From the NCBI GenBank assembly GCA_016946835.1, contig JACVTC010000054.1:372501-436500 (forward strand): 64,000 nucleotides of DNA, written 5' to 3'. The DNA is from Neocallimastix lanati (nom. inval.). Its lineage: Eukaryota > Neocallimastigomycota > Neocallimastigomycetes > Neocallimastigales > Neocallimastigaceae. The notes beneath the pieces are model-generated. The model did no database searches. It was not told the origin of the DNA and saw only the letters and a list, made by a program, of their open reading frames with translations. Made by a program: the position numbers and the translations under genes. Shown in pieces: positions 29,998 to 42,716 of the stretch. Within the stretch, counting starts at the first letter, position 1; the number at the start of each line of letters is the position of its first letter.

Positions 29998-31003
29998 ATG
30001 GAAAGAAGAAATAATGTGAAAACAAAAAGGGTTCAAAAGAGTACTAATATTGGAAGTAATGCATGGTAAATTTTTATTTTTTGTATTTATATTTTATTTA
30101 TGTATAACTTTATTTAAATATTTTTTAGTATTATATTGTTTTATATTTATGATATAAGCGATAATTGTATATAAAAATATAATTTTTAATCATTTAATAT
30201 TATAACTAAAAAAAAAAAATGTGAATGGAAATACTAATTCATAATTGTATATATATGAATTTTTTATTTTACATACTTAAATTTTATAGGGAAGAAAAAA
30301 GAAGTTCAAATAATAATGATAATAAAAGGAGATTTTTAAAAGAAAATAGACAAACATATCCTCAAGAATCTGAAATAATTGTATATATATAATTAATTAA
30401 TTATTACTGTTTTCTTTATGTATAAAATAAACATATATATATATTAATGATGATAATAATAATAACAAAAATAGAGAAAAAAATAAATATCTTTAAAAAT
30501 AATCAAATGAAAGATAGACAATAGAGTTTATAACTTATATATATTAAAATATATGAATCAATTTTTAACTGATAATTATTTATTATAAACAATAATAATA
30601 AATGATACTATAGGATGCAGGGCCCGATAATCAAAATTCAATTAACCAAACAAATCATTCTTCAATGAAAATTGGTAATAAAGAATATGATCTCTCACTT
30701 TTAAATCCTCTTAAAAAAAGTAAAGGTAAAGATGTTACTTTTTCAACACATAATTTTAATGCTGTTGAACCAAAACAACAAGTATTACCTGGTCAACCTA
30801 TCTATAGTAATTCAAATCGTCTACGATATCAACTCAAAATAAAACCTGCCTTACCACAAGAAATTTATGATTATCCAATATGTGGTAATATGGAATATGG
30901 ATGGAATTGGTTAGGTAAAGATATTGACGGTATATTTGGTTCATTAAATTGTAACCCTATTAAATTGGCCATGAATCGTTGGAAATTAGAAAAGAAAAGT
31001 TAA
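29998..31003 (+). CDS. Small basic protein of unknown function, 182 aa
   Basis: Three exons with exact phase: 29998-30065, 30290-30380, 30614-31003. The N-terminus is basic (MERRNNVKTKRVQKSTNIGS), the middle is disordered, and the C-terminal 100 residues look conserved: NRLRYQLKIKPALPQEIYDY, NMEYGWNWLGKDIDGIFG and NPIKLAMNRWKLEKKS. Aromatic-glycine EYGW motifs occur in several small axonemal proteins, so a cilium role is conceivable in a zoosporic fungus. That is speculation from one short motif. There are no membrane segments. The first exon lies immediately after an A-rich tract and begins at the first ATG. Confidence 0.7.
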
Positions 31004-31211
31004 TTTTTCTTTTTCTAAAAAACATTTAAACGTATATATTATTAAAAGCAAAAAAAAAAAAATTACTTTTTTTTTTAAATATGAATATATATATATAAAC
31101 ATAAAAATATATTTATAATAAAATATTATTTAAGATATTTTTTAATATTGTATTAAGGCTTATATATATATATTTATTATATCATTTATATCAATCATAA
31201 TATATTAGATT

Positions 31212-31257
<46 letters not shown>

Positions 31258-34200
31258 AATAAATAAATAGAATTATAATATAATAGAATTAATATTAATA
31301 AAGAAATGATGTAGTTATAAAATAATAATAAAATTAATATGAATAGAGAAATAATAAAACTAGTTTTAAAATCTAATACTACATAATTATACTTTTTTTG
31401 TATTATTTTAAAAAATTTTATTTAAAATATAATGAAAAATATATTTAAATAATATCTATAAATATATCATTTTGAATTATTCTAATAAAAAAAAATATAT
31501 ATGAACATATTAATATTGACATTTATAACAGAATATTTATATAAAAAATTTAATCGTTGTTTTTATTTATTAATAAAATATACCATAATTAAGTCCGAAA
31601 TAAGATAATAATAATATATATAAAGTATTTAAAATATTTTAAACATGTTTTAATATAATGATTGTATATTATAATAAGAAATAATTGGTGTTATTGTATC
31701 TGTGTATTTCTTTTTAAAATATTGAACAATTAATAATATATATAATAAGTTATTATAATTATGCATAAAAATCGCTATAATTATGTATAAATAATAATAA
31801 TAATTATTGTAATATTAATTTAATTTTTTATTATTATTAAAAAAAAAATAAAATAAAATAAAATAAAAATAAAATAAAAAAATAGAAATAAAAAAAAAGT
31901 TTTATATTACTTATTGTAGCTATCAGTAAATATTTGTATATATATCCTAATCTGGGAATTTTTAAACATGATACAGGAAATTTTTCTTTTAAAATAAAAT
32001 TTTATGGAATAATTATTAGTTGACAATCAATAAATCTTTATTATTATTTATTCTATGTATATATATTTTTTTAAAAAAAATTTTTTTTTTTTTTTTAAAA
32101 TATCACATTGATATACAAAGGTCAGTTTTATATTAAAATATAAAATATTTAGTATATATATTTACTAAATTATATTAATTTATTATTATATATATTATAA
32201 TGATTATCAATTTTAATTTATAATAATTAATTTGATATAAAATAATAATAATAATTCTTTTTTAAGAAAAAAGTTTTTTAATATATAATTAACCCAAATA
32301 TAAGTTAATATTTAATTTATATGATTATATATATGTAATTATAAGAATTGAATATAATATAAAACGGGATTTAAAATACATATATATATAAAGAGGACAT
32401 TAAATTTTGTATTCTTATATTTATTAAAATAATAATAATTCCAAAAATTTTATTACACCTATAATAATCAAAAAATATCCATATGTTTGTTATAAATAAT
32501 TATATTAATTTTAATATCCAATATATTTTTTATCACCAGGTTATTTAAATTATTATCTTATTTTTATTGAATTGATTTAGAAATATAGTTTTTGTTTATT
32601 AATTAGTTTTTTTCTCCAAACTTTAAAATTTATATTTTATCATTATATTCCATGGTAATATTTTAAAAAAATTTGAATAATACATGTATGTGTTAATATA
32701 TTTTAATGTATTCTAATATATCACATAATATATAAAATATTTAAATATAATTTTAACGTATACATTTTGTAATTTTTAATTTATTATACAATTTTAATTT
32801 ATTATATTTTGTAAATCTCATATTAATAAACTCTCAATTTTAATAATAAATAATAATATATAATAATAAATAATAATAATATAAAAAAATAAATAAATTA
32901 TATAATAGTATATAATAATAAATAATATGAATAATAAAAAAATCTATAATAAGAAATAAATAATTAAATAACTAAATAAATTATTAATTATAATTACATA
33001 TTTAATATTAAAAAATAAATAAATAAATAAATAAATGATTGGACTGATAACAATATATTATTTTAATTAAATATAAATTTAAAAAACTTTAATATTTAAT
33101 ATTAAAAAAAAAAAAAGCATAAATATATCAATGATTGGATTGATAATGTATATATAATTATATATTACTTTAATTAAATCTAAATATAAAAAACTTTATT
33201 TTGAAAGTTGAAAAAGAGAATTTTTCAAAGTTCTAGAAAACTTTAAATTTTTAATGTATACATTATTTTGTTTAACATTTGAAATATGTTAAAAATATTT
33301 TAAACTTTTTAATAGAAAAAAATATAACATTAAATAAATAATAAATAATAAATAATAACTAATAAATAATAAATAATAAATAATAAATAATAAATAATAA
33401 ATAATAAATAATAAATAATAAATAATAAATAATAAATAATAAATAATAAATAATAAATAATAAATAATAAATAATAAATAATAAATAATAAATAATAAAT
33501 AATAAATAATAAATAATAAATAATAAATAATAAATAATAAATAATAAATAATAAATAATAAATAATAAATAATAAATAATAAATAATAAATAATAATTAA
33601 TCATAATAAATAATGATAATAATATATAGTAATTGACAATTTTAATATTAATTTATAAATAATAATTATAAGGTAATAAATATAAATATATTTTAATGTT
33701 AAATATATATAAAAAAAATAATATAACTCATGTACAGAAACTTTTTTCATTATTATGATTATCTATTCTATATTAGAAATAGATAATAAAGATATAGAAA
33801 TAAGCTTAAAAACTTATTTTTTTTAATGCAGGTGATTAAGGTAAAGTCGCAAATTGAATGATATAATTGATTGTTTTATTGAAATGTATAATTTTTAAGT
33901 TTTTTTTCTTTTTTTAATGATAGTGGCTTGTAACAAAAATATACAAATAATTTGATATATGATATAATATAATTTTTATTTTTTTAAGGCTCATAATAAT
34001 TTTATGATTAGAACTAATAGGTAATAAGCAATTAAATCTATTAAATATAAATAATATAAATGAAGATTATAATAAAAAAAAGGAGAACTTATAAATAATG
34101 ATTATTTCTAATAACTAAATTTTTTTTTTTTACTATTATGGATAGAACACGATAAAATTAAATATTTCTAAGAAAAGTAAAAAAAATATATATATATAAT

Positions 34201-34488
34201 ATAATATTTATATATCTTATAAAACCACTAATATTCCTCCTTTTTTTTTTTTTATTCTTTATTAGTAATATCATTCAGATTATATATTATTTGTAAATGT
34301 TTCAAATATAAGGAAATATGTGTTATATAATTTAATATAAATTTAATTTTAATTTTGTATATTTTTAAATTTGAAATTTTCATTTAAATATATTCAAATT
34401 GATTTCAATATATAATAAATATATTATATCTAATGTTAATTTTAATAAAAAAATTTTTAATATTTATATTTAATAATAAAATAATTAA

Positions 34489-34525
<37 letters not shown>

Positions 34526-34851
34526 CTTTGCATTTTTTTTTAAATAATAAAACAAATATAAAAATATTATTAATAAAGAAAGGTAATAATTTTTTAAAGG
34601 AATCTTTAAAAGTTATTCCTTCTTTTTTCATTAAAATAATAATAAAAAATAATCTCAATAAATTATAAGAAAAAATAATAATTTATTAAAAAAAATAAGA
34701 AAATTTTAAAAATTTATAAAAATCAAATTAATTTAATTTTATTCTTATTTAACAAGAGATAAAATCAAGTAAAAAATAATAAAAGAAATATTTATATACA
34801 AAAAAAAAAAAATATTTTATTTTTAATTGAATTGAATATAAATAATTTAAT
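31004..34851. other. 3.8 kb gene-free stretch before aspartokinase
   Basis: AT-only low complexity with the 7-bp array listed separately. No protein-like frame longer than chance was found on either strand. Confidence 0.6.
33333..33596. repeat. 7-bp tandem array (AAATAAT)n, about 37 copies
   Basis: A nearly perfect heptamer array of about 260 bp, the same unit as at 16318-16487. Confidence 0.94.
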
Positions 34852-37637
34852 ATGGCTTCCTTCGTTGAAGAACCAACTAGTTTATCTGAATTCAGTAATT
34901 CTGATACTTTAGTCCAAAAATATGGTGGTACAAGTGTTGGTACAGCAAAAGCAATGCTTAACGTTGCTAATATTATAAGGTAAATAATTAAGAATAGAAA
35001 TACTATTTTTATAATTTATATAGTAAAACAAAAATAAAAAATTGAAGAAAAGAAAAAAAAATTTTTTTTTTATTTTTATTATCTTAAATAGATAAAACTG
35101 TTTATATAATCAAAAATAAATAATAAATTATATTATATTTTTTTAAATTTTAATTAATATTTAATTACTATAGGAAATCATTACATTCAACAAAAGTTGT
35201 AGCTGTTCTTTCTGCTATGAGTAGTCATAAAAAATCAGAAGGAACAACAAGTAAATTAATTAAAGCAATGGAAAATATTAATAATACTGAAGTTGCTATT
35301 AAAATTTTAGATGAAATTCAAGAATATCATGTTTCAGTTGCTAAGGAAGTTATTAAAAACGAAGAGACTTTAAATGATATTGTTGAAAGCATTAATAAAG
35401 AATGTACATCTTTAAAGACTTTCATGTCCGCAATTGCTATTGTAGGAGAAATTTCGGCAAAATCTAAAGATTATATTATAAGTGTTGGTGAAAAACTTTC
35501 AGCTAATTTATTTTCAGGAATTTTAAGAAGTCAAGTAAATATATTACAACATTTATTATATAAAAATTAATTTTTTTTTTTTTATTTTTATAATCACTTT
35601 ATTATTAACTTTAACTTTTTATTTTTTTTTTACTTTATTTTTATTTAAATATAAAATATAATATATATATCAATAAAATTTTTTATAATATATAAATATT
35701 TATATATTATTTATTTTATTTTATTTTTATTTATTTAATTATTATTATTATTAATTTTTTGGATATAAAAAATTAATATATGTATATATACATTTTAAAA
35801 AAAAATTAAAATAAAAAAAAAAAAAAAAAGGGAATTGATTCTGAATATATTAATCTTGAGCATGCTGTAAATTATGATGATTTCAGTAATACTCCAAATT
35901 TAAGTGATAAGTTTTTCCAAATTTTAAGTGAAAAATTTGCTGTACCAGTACAAGCATGTTTAGATCAGCATAAAGTTCCTGTTGTTACGGGGTTTTTTGG
36001 TCTTATTCCTGGTAGTTTATTAAATACTATTGGCCGTGGTTATACTGATTTATGTGCAGCTTTGATTGCTGTTGGTATTAAAGCAAGAGAACTTCAAATA
36101 TGGAAGGTATATATTGTTCTTTAGTGTTATATATATAAATATATATATATATTTATTTTATTTTATTTTATTTTATTTTATTTTATTTTATTTTATTTTA
36201 TTTTATTTTATTTTATTTTATTTTATTTTATTTTATTTTATTCAATCTGTACTTTATATTTAATATTCTACTATTTATTTTATTTTATTTTATTTTATTT
36301 TATTTTGTTTTATTTTATTTTATTTTATTTTATTTTACTTTACTTTAATTTAATTTAATTTATTTTTATTTTCATTTTTTCATTTTTATGTTTGTTTTTT
36401 TTTATTTTATAATTTAGTTAAAAAAACAATAAATACATATATTTAATGATATATTGATACCTATAAGTATATGTAATTAAAAATATTTAATTATTTAATA
36501 TTTAAAAATTATGTATATATATGTCTAATTTAAATTTAACAAGGAGGTTGATGGTGTCTTCACTGCTGATCCAAGAAAAACTCCAAAAGCAAAACTTTTA
36601 AAAGAATTATCTGCTTCTGAAGCTGAAGAATTAACTTTCTTTGGAAGTGAAGTTATTCATCCTTATGTTATGAAACAAGCTGTTTTATCTGGTATACCAG
36701 TTAAAATTAAGTGTGTATTTAATCCAGAAGATCAAGGTACACTTATTGTTTTAAATTCAAAAACTGAAGATAGTAGATCGGATGAAACAATATATGAAAA
36801 TGAACCTACTGCAGTTACAATTAAGGATAATGCTACCTTAATACATATTGATTTAAATACTCCTTCTTCATCATATAGTACTATTTATTCATTACTTCAT
36901 CAATTAGAAAAGAATGGTATATCACCAGATCTTGTATCTATTTCACAACAAAAAGTTCTTTTAACTTTAACTGAAACTGGTAGTAAATTAGAAAAATTTA
37001 TTAAAATGGTTAAAGATAATGAATATGTAAGTTATTATTACGTCTTAATTATTTAATTAATAATGTTTATAATAATTCATAATTAAATATATACAAAAGT
37101 ATAAATATTATATTTCTGATATAATTTTAATTATTATTATTTTTTTTATTTCTTTAATTTTTTATTTTCTCGTTTAATATTAATTTATTATTTCTTCATG
37201 TTATTATAATATAGGCTGAAGTTAAAAGAAATATGTGCATTTTGGCTTTAATTACACCACCAACTGTTGATAAATTATCATTAGCTACTAGAATGTTAAA
37301 TATTTTATCAGAAAATAACATAAAAGTTGAAATGATATCACATGGTGCTTCTAATAATAATATCGCTTGCGTTATTTCAAATGAAGAATCTATAAAAGCA
37401 ATGCAATTAGTTCATGATGAATGTATAATTGAAAGTTTAGCAAAGAATGATGAATTAAAGGAAAAAATATTTGAAGAAGAAATAAATACAAATGAAATTT
37501 CTTCGGTAACTTTAAAAGAAGGTTCAATTGATACTGCTGTTAATAAAAATGTTCAACAAGATAAATCAAAGAAAGTTTTTAGTTTAAAAAAATTTTTCCG
37601 TTTTAGAAAAAATAAAATAACTAGTGTTAAAAAATAA
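34852..37637 (+). CDS. HOM3: Aspartokinase (aspartate kinase), fungal type
   Basis: It phosphorylates L-aspartate, the first step towards threonine, methionine and isoleucine. Five exons (34852-34979, 35174-35534, 35831-36106, 36544-37026, 37215-37637) give 556 aa. Kinase motifs: KYGGTSVGTA near the start, VVAVLSAMS, the VVTGFFG and GRGYTDLCAALIAVG substrate/nucleotide loops, and EVDGVFTADPRK. The C-terminal third holds two ACT domains (from VTIKDNATLIHIDL and from NMCILALITPPTVDKLSLAT), which usually give feedback control by threonine. A basic Lys/Phe-rich tail (KKVFSLKKFFRFRKN) extends beyond the family norm. The third intron carries a TTTTA array. All catalytic motifs look intact. Confidence 0.95.
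36145..36350. repeat. TTTTA pentanucleotide array in aspartokinase intron 3
   Basis: About 19 TTTTA units to 36241, then a degenerate continuation to about 36350, wholly inside the intron between exons 3 and 4. Confidence 0.9.
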
Positions 37638-37790
37638 AATATATATATATATAATTATATAAATTAAATAATATTACACAAACATAATGATAATGATAAT
37701 AAAAGCTATAAATTTTGGCAAAAACTAAATTAGATAATTTTTATAAAGATAATAATAATATATATAATATTTGTTTTCTTTTTTTTTTTT

Positions 37791-37821
<31 letters not shown>

Positions 37822-37832
37822 AAAAAAAAAAT

Positions 37833-37876
<44 letters not shown>

Positions 37877-37931
37877 AAACCATAATGTAAATGAAATAAT
37901 ACATATTTCGCAAATACTTCGCATCAAAATG

Positions 37932-37969
<38 letters not shown>

Positions 37970-38387
37970 GAAATTGTAATTACAAGGAAAATAAAAGTTT
38001 TCTTTTGCGAGGATAACAAGAACGAAAATTTATTTGACAATAAGTAAATTTACATATTAAATTATTATCAATATTAAATAATAATAATAATAATAATAAT
38101 AATAGTTTTAAAAATTAATTAAAAATAATTTATTAAATCTAGATTATTATATGTTTCATTATATAACCATTTAAAATAATTTAATAATTCTTCTTTACTT
38201 AACAGTTTTTATCAATTTCAATAAGAATAAAATAAAAACAAAAGGAAAAAAAAATATAATAATAATAAAAAATAAAATTAAATAAAATAAAATAAAATTA
38301 AATAAAATAAAATAAAATAAAATAAAGTAAAAAAAAAAATAATAATAAAATAAAATAAAATATAATAAAATAAAATAAAATAATAAA

Positions 38388-38418
<31 letters not shown>

Positions 38419-38788
38419 CTAATAATAAAAAAATAATAAATATTAAAAATAAAAAAAAATATTTATATATGTAGTAAATTAAAAATCTATAAAAGAAGTG
38501 AAATAAAGAGATTATAATAATAATAATAATATCTTTTTATTATTTTATTTTATTTTATTTTAATTATTTAATAAATAAATAAATAAATTGTAATAATAAT
38601 TTAAATTAAAATTAACTATGTATTAATAATGTACATTACATAAAATATTTTTGATTTGTTTTGTCCAATGATTATTTAGTACACAAATAGTATTAAATTT
38701 TTATAAATATTATAAATTATAATAATTTATTATTTATACAAAATTAATGCTTTATAATAAAAATAAAATATTATAAAAAATATATAAA

Positions 38789-38826
38789 TAAATTTTTAAT
38801 TATATAATTATATAATTAAAAATTTA
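38789..38826. repeat. Perfect 38-bp palindrome
   Basis: The half-site TAAATTTTTAATTATATAA is followed directly by its reverse complement, with no spacer. It is AT-only. Confidence 0.85.
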
Positions 38827-39712
38827 ACTATTTTTCATATTAATATATTTTATTATATTTTTATTTATTTTTTTTCTTTTAAAATATAAATTAATACAAT
38901 CAACCATTTTATATATATATTTTAAAAAAAGAATATTAAAATATATATAAAAGTGGGGATTCAATTAAATTATAAAAAATAAGATAATAATATAAAATTG
39001 TTGATTAAAATAAAAAGGAAGGGAGAAATAAACAATAATACCATTATTTTTTAATTTAATATGTTATAATTTTAAAATATATATATATTTATATATAAAA
39101 CATCAATATACATTTTTACTTTACAGAAAAGAAATAAGTATCCAAAATGATGATGCAGAAGAAAGATGAAGATACAGGTGAATAAATAAATTTGATTAAA
39201 TAATATAATAGTAAAATTAATAAATTGTAATTTTCAATTTTAATATGCAAGCAAAGGAATTGATATTAAGTAAACAAAAATAAAATTTATCCGTCAAATC
39301 AATATTCTAAATAAAAAAATGATAAAAATTAAATAAATTTAAATAATTATGAAATAAAGAAGAATTAAAATATTCAAAAAATTATTAGTTTATTTAAAAA
39401 ATGATAGAAGAATTAATAAAATAATACTGGGTAATATATATTCGAAATTTATTGTTCGAAATTTATTGTTACAAAAGAATAACATACTAATCAATAAATT
39501 ATAGATAAAATTTTTATTGTAATAAAAATCAAAAATCAAAATATATATATTAATTTATTTAGATTAAAATGGATTAATTGATATATTAAAAATTAATTTA
39601 TTTATTTATTTATAAAAAATAAATAAATAAATAATTTAAAAAAAAAAAAAAAATGATTATAATGAATTGTATTAGGTGTAAAGTAAATAAATATACTTTT
39701 TTTCAATATTAA

Positions 39713-39748
<36 letters not shown>

Positions 39749-40149
39749 TTATATAGTAAAATTGTTAGAATATGTGAAATATATGAAAATTTAGCTTTAA
39801 ATGTATTGAAACATATTGTAATATAAATAATTATAAACCGCGATATATTGATATAAAAGCATATAATTTTGAACAATTAAAATTAAATGCTAGTTAAACT
39901 CTAAATTCCTAACTCTTTACATATATAAATTTATATAGATCAAATTAATAATTTATTATTTATTAAATTAAATAATGTAATTTAAAACAAAAAATAAATA
40001 TAATATACATATTAAGAATAAAAAAATTATATAATAAAATAATTTAATATAGAATATAAAAGTTCAATCAATCATCAAATTATATTTAAAAGTACTACAA
40101 TAATAATAATATATTATTCCATATTTAAAATTACTATAAAAAAAATATT

Positions 40150-40228
40150 TAATTAATTTTGTTTAAATATAAAAAAATTTATTAATAATAAATAAATAAA
40201 TTTTTTAATATTTAAACAAAATTAATTA
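40150..40228. repeat. Inverted repeat with 21-bp perfect arms
   Basis: Arms 40150-40170 and 40208-40228 (TAATTAATTTTGTTTAAATA and complement) surround a 37-nt A-rich loop. It lies about 340 bp upstream of the aldo/keto reductase start and could form a hairpin or cruciform. Confidence 0.85.
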
Positions 40229-40572
40229 TTATATACATATATTATATAATAAATTATGTATATTACGTAACTTACTATACATCAATTACATCATATATAA
40301 TTTTTGTTTTTTGTTTTTAATTTTATTGTCGGAATAATTTCCATTTTATTAGACTAAATGTCCGTATTAGTAATATAAAAACTTTAACCTTTTTTTTTAT
40401 TTTTTTAAATAAAAAAAAAATATAAAAGGAATAACTTTTCATACTGGAATCTTTATTTTTATATGTTTAAATAAAAAAAAATATTAAAGGAAAAAATAAA
40501 AGGGTATAAAAATATAGAAGAAAATAAATAATATAAATAAACTTGATAATCTGGAAAAAGAATATAATAATA

Positions 40573-41553
40573 ATGGAATACACAACATTAGGTAAATCAG
40601 GAATTAAAATTTCAAAAATTTGTTTAGGTTGTATGACCTTTGGTGAAAGAGAATCATTTACATGGCTTTTAAACCAAGAACAAACTGATGAAATGGTTAA
40701 AAGAGCTTTAGATTTAGGTATTAATTTCTTCGATACTGCTAATTGTTATAATAATGGTACAAGTGAAATTTATTTAGGTAATGCTATAAAAAAATATGCA
40801 AAAAGAGAAGATGTCGTCATTGCAACTAAAGTTAGACTTAATGAAGGAGGACTTTCTCGCGAAGCTATTCTTAGAGAAATTGAAGGTTCTCTTAAGAGAC
40901 TTCAAATGGACTATGTTGATTTATATATTATTCATAGATGGGATTATAATACACCAATTGAAGAAACTATGGGTGCATTAAATGAATTAGTTCAATCTGG
41001 TAAGGTTAGAGCTCTTGGTTGTAGTGCTATGTTTTCTTATCAATTATATAAAGCTCAAGAGTGTGCTAGACAACATGGTTGGGCTACTTTTGTATCAATT
41101 CAAAATCATTATAATTTAGTTTATAGAGAAGAAGAACGTGAAATGATTCAATTATTAGAAGAAGAAGGAGTTGTTATGACTCCATATTCACCATTGGCAG
41201 GAGGTAGATTAGCTAGATTATGGGATGCAGATACTGAAAGATTTAAGAAAGATGAATTTGCTAAAAGAAAGTATGATGCTGATCGTGAAATTGATTTACC
41301 AGTTATCAATAGAGTTAAAGAAATTGCTGATAAACACCAAGTTACTATGGGACAAGTTTCTATGTCTTGGTTACTTTCCCGTCCGTTAATGGCAGCACCA
41401 ATTGTAGGTGTTACAAAAATTAAACATCTTGAAGATGCATGTAAAGCCGTCAATCTAAAATTAACTGAAGAAGAAAATAAATATTTAGAAGAATTATATG
41501 TTCCACATAGAGTTGTTGGTGCAGTTAAAAAGGAAATCGATGTTAAATTTTAA
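40573..41553 (+). CDS. Aldo/keto reductase, YajO-like, intronless
   Basis: An NAD(P)H-dependent oxidoreductase of the AKR (beta/alpha)8 fold, 326 aa in one exon. Catalytic tetrad visible: Asp in FFDTANCY, Tyr in CYNNGTSEIYLG, Lys in VVIATKV and His in YIIHRWDYNTPIEETMGALN. Cofactor-side motifs: MTPYSPLAGGRLAR and APIVGVTKIKHLEDA. The stretches ICLGCMTFGE, HRWDYNTPIEET and HYNLVYREEEREM and the VPHRVVG ending match the YajO subfamily known in bacteria and some fungi. The natural substrate cannot be told from sequence. I chose the ATG at 40573 (MEYTTLGKSG, the normal family start) over 40543, which adds ten leader-like residues. The lack of introns among intron-rich neighbours suggests bacterial ancestry or retrogene origin (inference). 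Confidence 0.94.
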   Translation: MEYTTLGKSGIKISKICLGCMTFGERESFTWLLNQEQTDEMVKRALDLGINFFDTANCYNNGTSEIYLGNAIKKYAKREDVVIATKVRLNEGGLSREAILREIEGSLKRLQMDYVDLYIIHRWDYNTPIEETMGALNELVQSGKVRALGCSAMFSYQLYKAQECARQHGWATFVSIQNHYNLVYREEEREMIQLLEEEGVVMTPYSPLAGGRLARLWDADTERFKKDEFAKRKYDADREIDLPVINRVKEIADKHQVTMGQVSMSWLLSRPLMAAPIVGVTKIKHLEDACKAVNLKLTEEENKYLEELYVPHRVVGAVKKEIDVKF

Positions 41554-41966
41554 TTTATTCCACTTTTATTATTATAATATAATTTAAAAAATTATAAGTA
41601 ATAATATTATATTTTTATTATTATATAATATATTGATTTTAATAAGTTATTTTTATTATAATATTTAAAGATAACATATTTATATTTTTTTATGGAATAT
41701 ATTAAATCAATATATTATTATATTTAAAAAAGTTATTAAATTTTTTTAAAAAAAAGAAAAAAAAGAAAAAAAAATTAAAAATATATAAATTAGAATTGAA
41801 AGTAATAAAAATTGATATGTTATACATTAATTACATAATATCAAATTTCAAATAGTAAAAATACAAATAAATAAAAAAAGATAAAAAATAAGATAAAAAA
41901 TAAATAAAAAAATAAAATTAAAAAAGTTTGAATATCAAATAAGATTATTATAATAATTTTTTTTAA
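41554..41966. other. Intergenic AT-rich stretch
   Basis: Downstream of the aldo/keto reductase. Only A/T-rich sequence is seen. Confidence 0.6.
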
Positions 41967-42512
41967 GACTTTTGTCTCCCACATATGTTAATATGGGTGT
42001 ATGATTAACTGCCATACAGCTTTTTTATTTTTATATTTTTTAATTTTTTTATTTTTAATTTCAAATGTACTTTTCACCTACATGTATTTTTTAAAATAAA
42101 ATTAATAAAGTTTTGGAAGTGTATTCTCTTCCCTGTCTAAAAAAAAAAAAAAAAAAAAAAAACTGCCATACCAGTACGGCGTCGGCGCTCTAAACTCCCC
42201 ATAAGCAAAGAAACTATAGAAGCACCCTACGCGATCCTCAAAAGGAAAGCAGAGCCCACTATAGGTGGCGTCCTTGCCATCCTAGAGGAGCTGGACACTA
42301 TAATCCTCTCAGACAAGGCTTACGCAATGGGATTCTTAAAGTATTAGAAATATAGAAAACATACCTACCTGAGTTTCGTTTAACCCCTAACCTTTCATGC
42401 AAAACCCAGAGGGAAAAATCGTGAAGATTTGATACTTAGGGGGGGACTTTCCAGAGACCTTTGGTATGATAAGTCAACGACTTAACAACCCAGGATAAGA
42501 ACTGGATGACAA
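41967..42512 (+). mobile_element. GC-richer remnant, probably the 3' end of a transposable element
   Basis: 42161-42500 is near 45-50% GC in a region that is otherwise about 15% GC. A frame at 42162-42347 encodes a basic start (PVRRRRSKLPISKET) and an amphipathic end (GGVLAILEELDTIILSDKAY) before a stop. The following 165 bp is non-coding but also GC-richer (CTTAGGGGGGGACTTTCC). Sequence of similar character at 41975-42017 appears to be the upstream continuation, split by the nested insertion at 42018-42160. I recognise no family. A foreign mobile element is the best explanation, but a structured RNA gene is possible. Confidence 0.5.
42018..42160 (+). mobile_element. Short poly(A)-tailed retroposon with 11-bp target duplication
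   Basis: The 11-mer AACTGCCATAC occurs at 42007-42017 and again at 42161-42171, directly after a run of about 22 A's. The 143-bp segment between ends ...TTCCCTGTCT plus poly(A). Direct repeats flanking a poly(A)-ended insert are the mark of LINE-type target-primed retroposition. The host sequence on both sides is the GC-richer remnant. Confidence 0.75.
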
Positions 42513-42685
42513 TTATTATAATAAAATAAAATAAGAGCATATATATTAATAATATAGTGTAATATATAATATATTTATATTAAAATAGAATTAAATCCAT
42601 CAATAATTAATCATTTTGTATCACATGAATATATTTGAAATATATATTATATATTGGAATAATGTCAGTAAGAGTCATATTTGTA

Positions 42686-42716
<31 letters not shown>

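Larger units (their letters stand above)
37638..40572. other. 2.9 kb gene-free stretch
   Basis: Homopolymers, TTTTA/TAAAA tracts (38275-38390) and two striking palindromic structures listed separately. A 12-codon ATG frame at 39147 is too short to support a gene. Confidence 0.6.

Noticed and set aside
39147-39182. Short ATG frame MMMQKKDEDTG followed by GTGAAT, possibly a first exon
   Set aside because: No second exon with protein-like sequence could be found downstream. It is too short to support.
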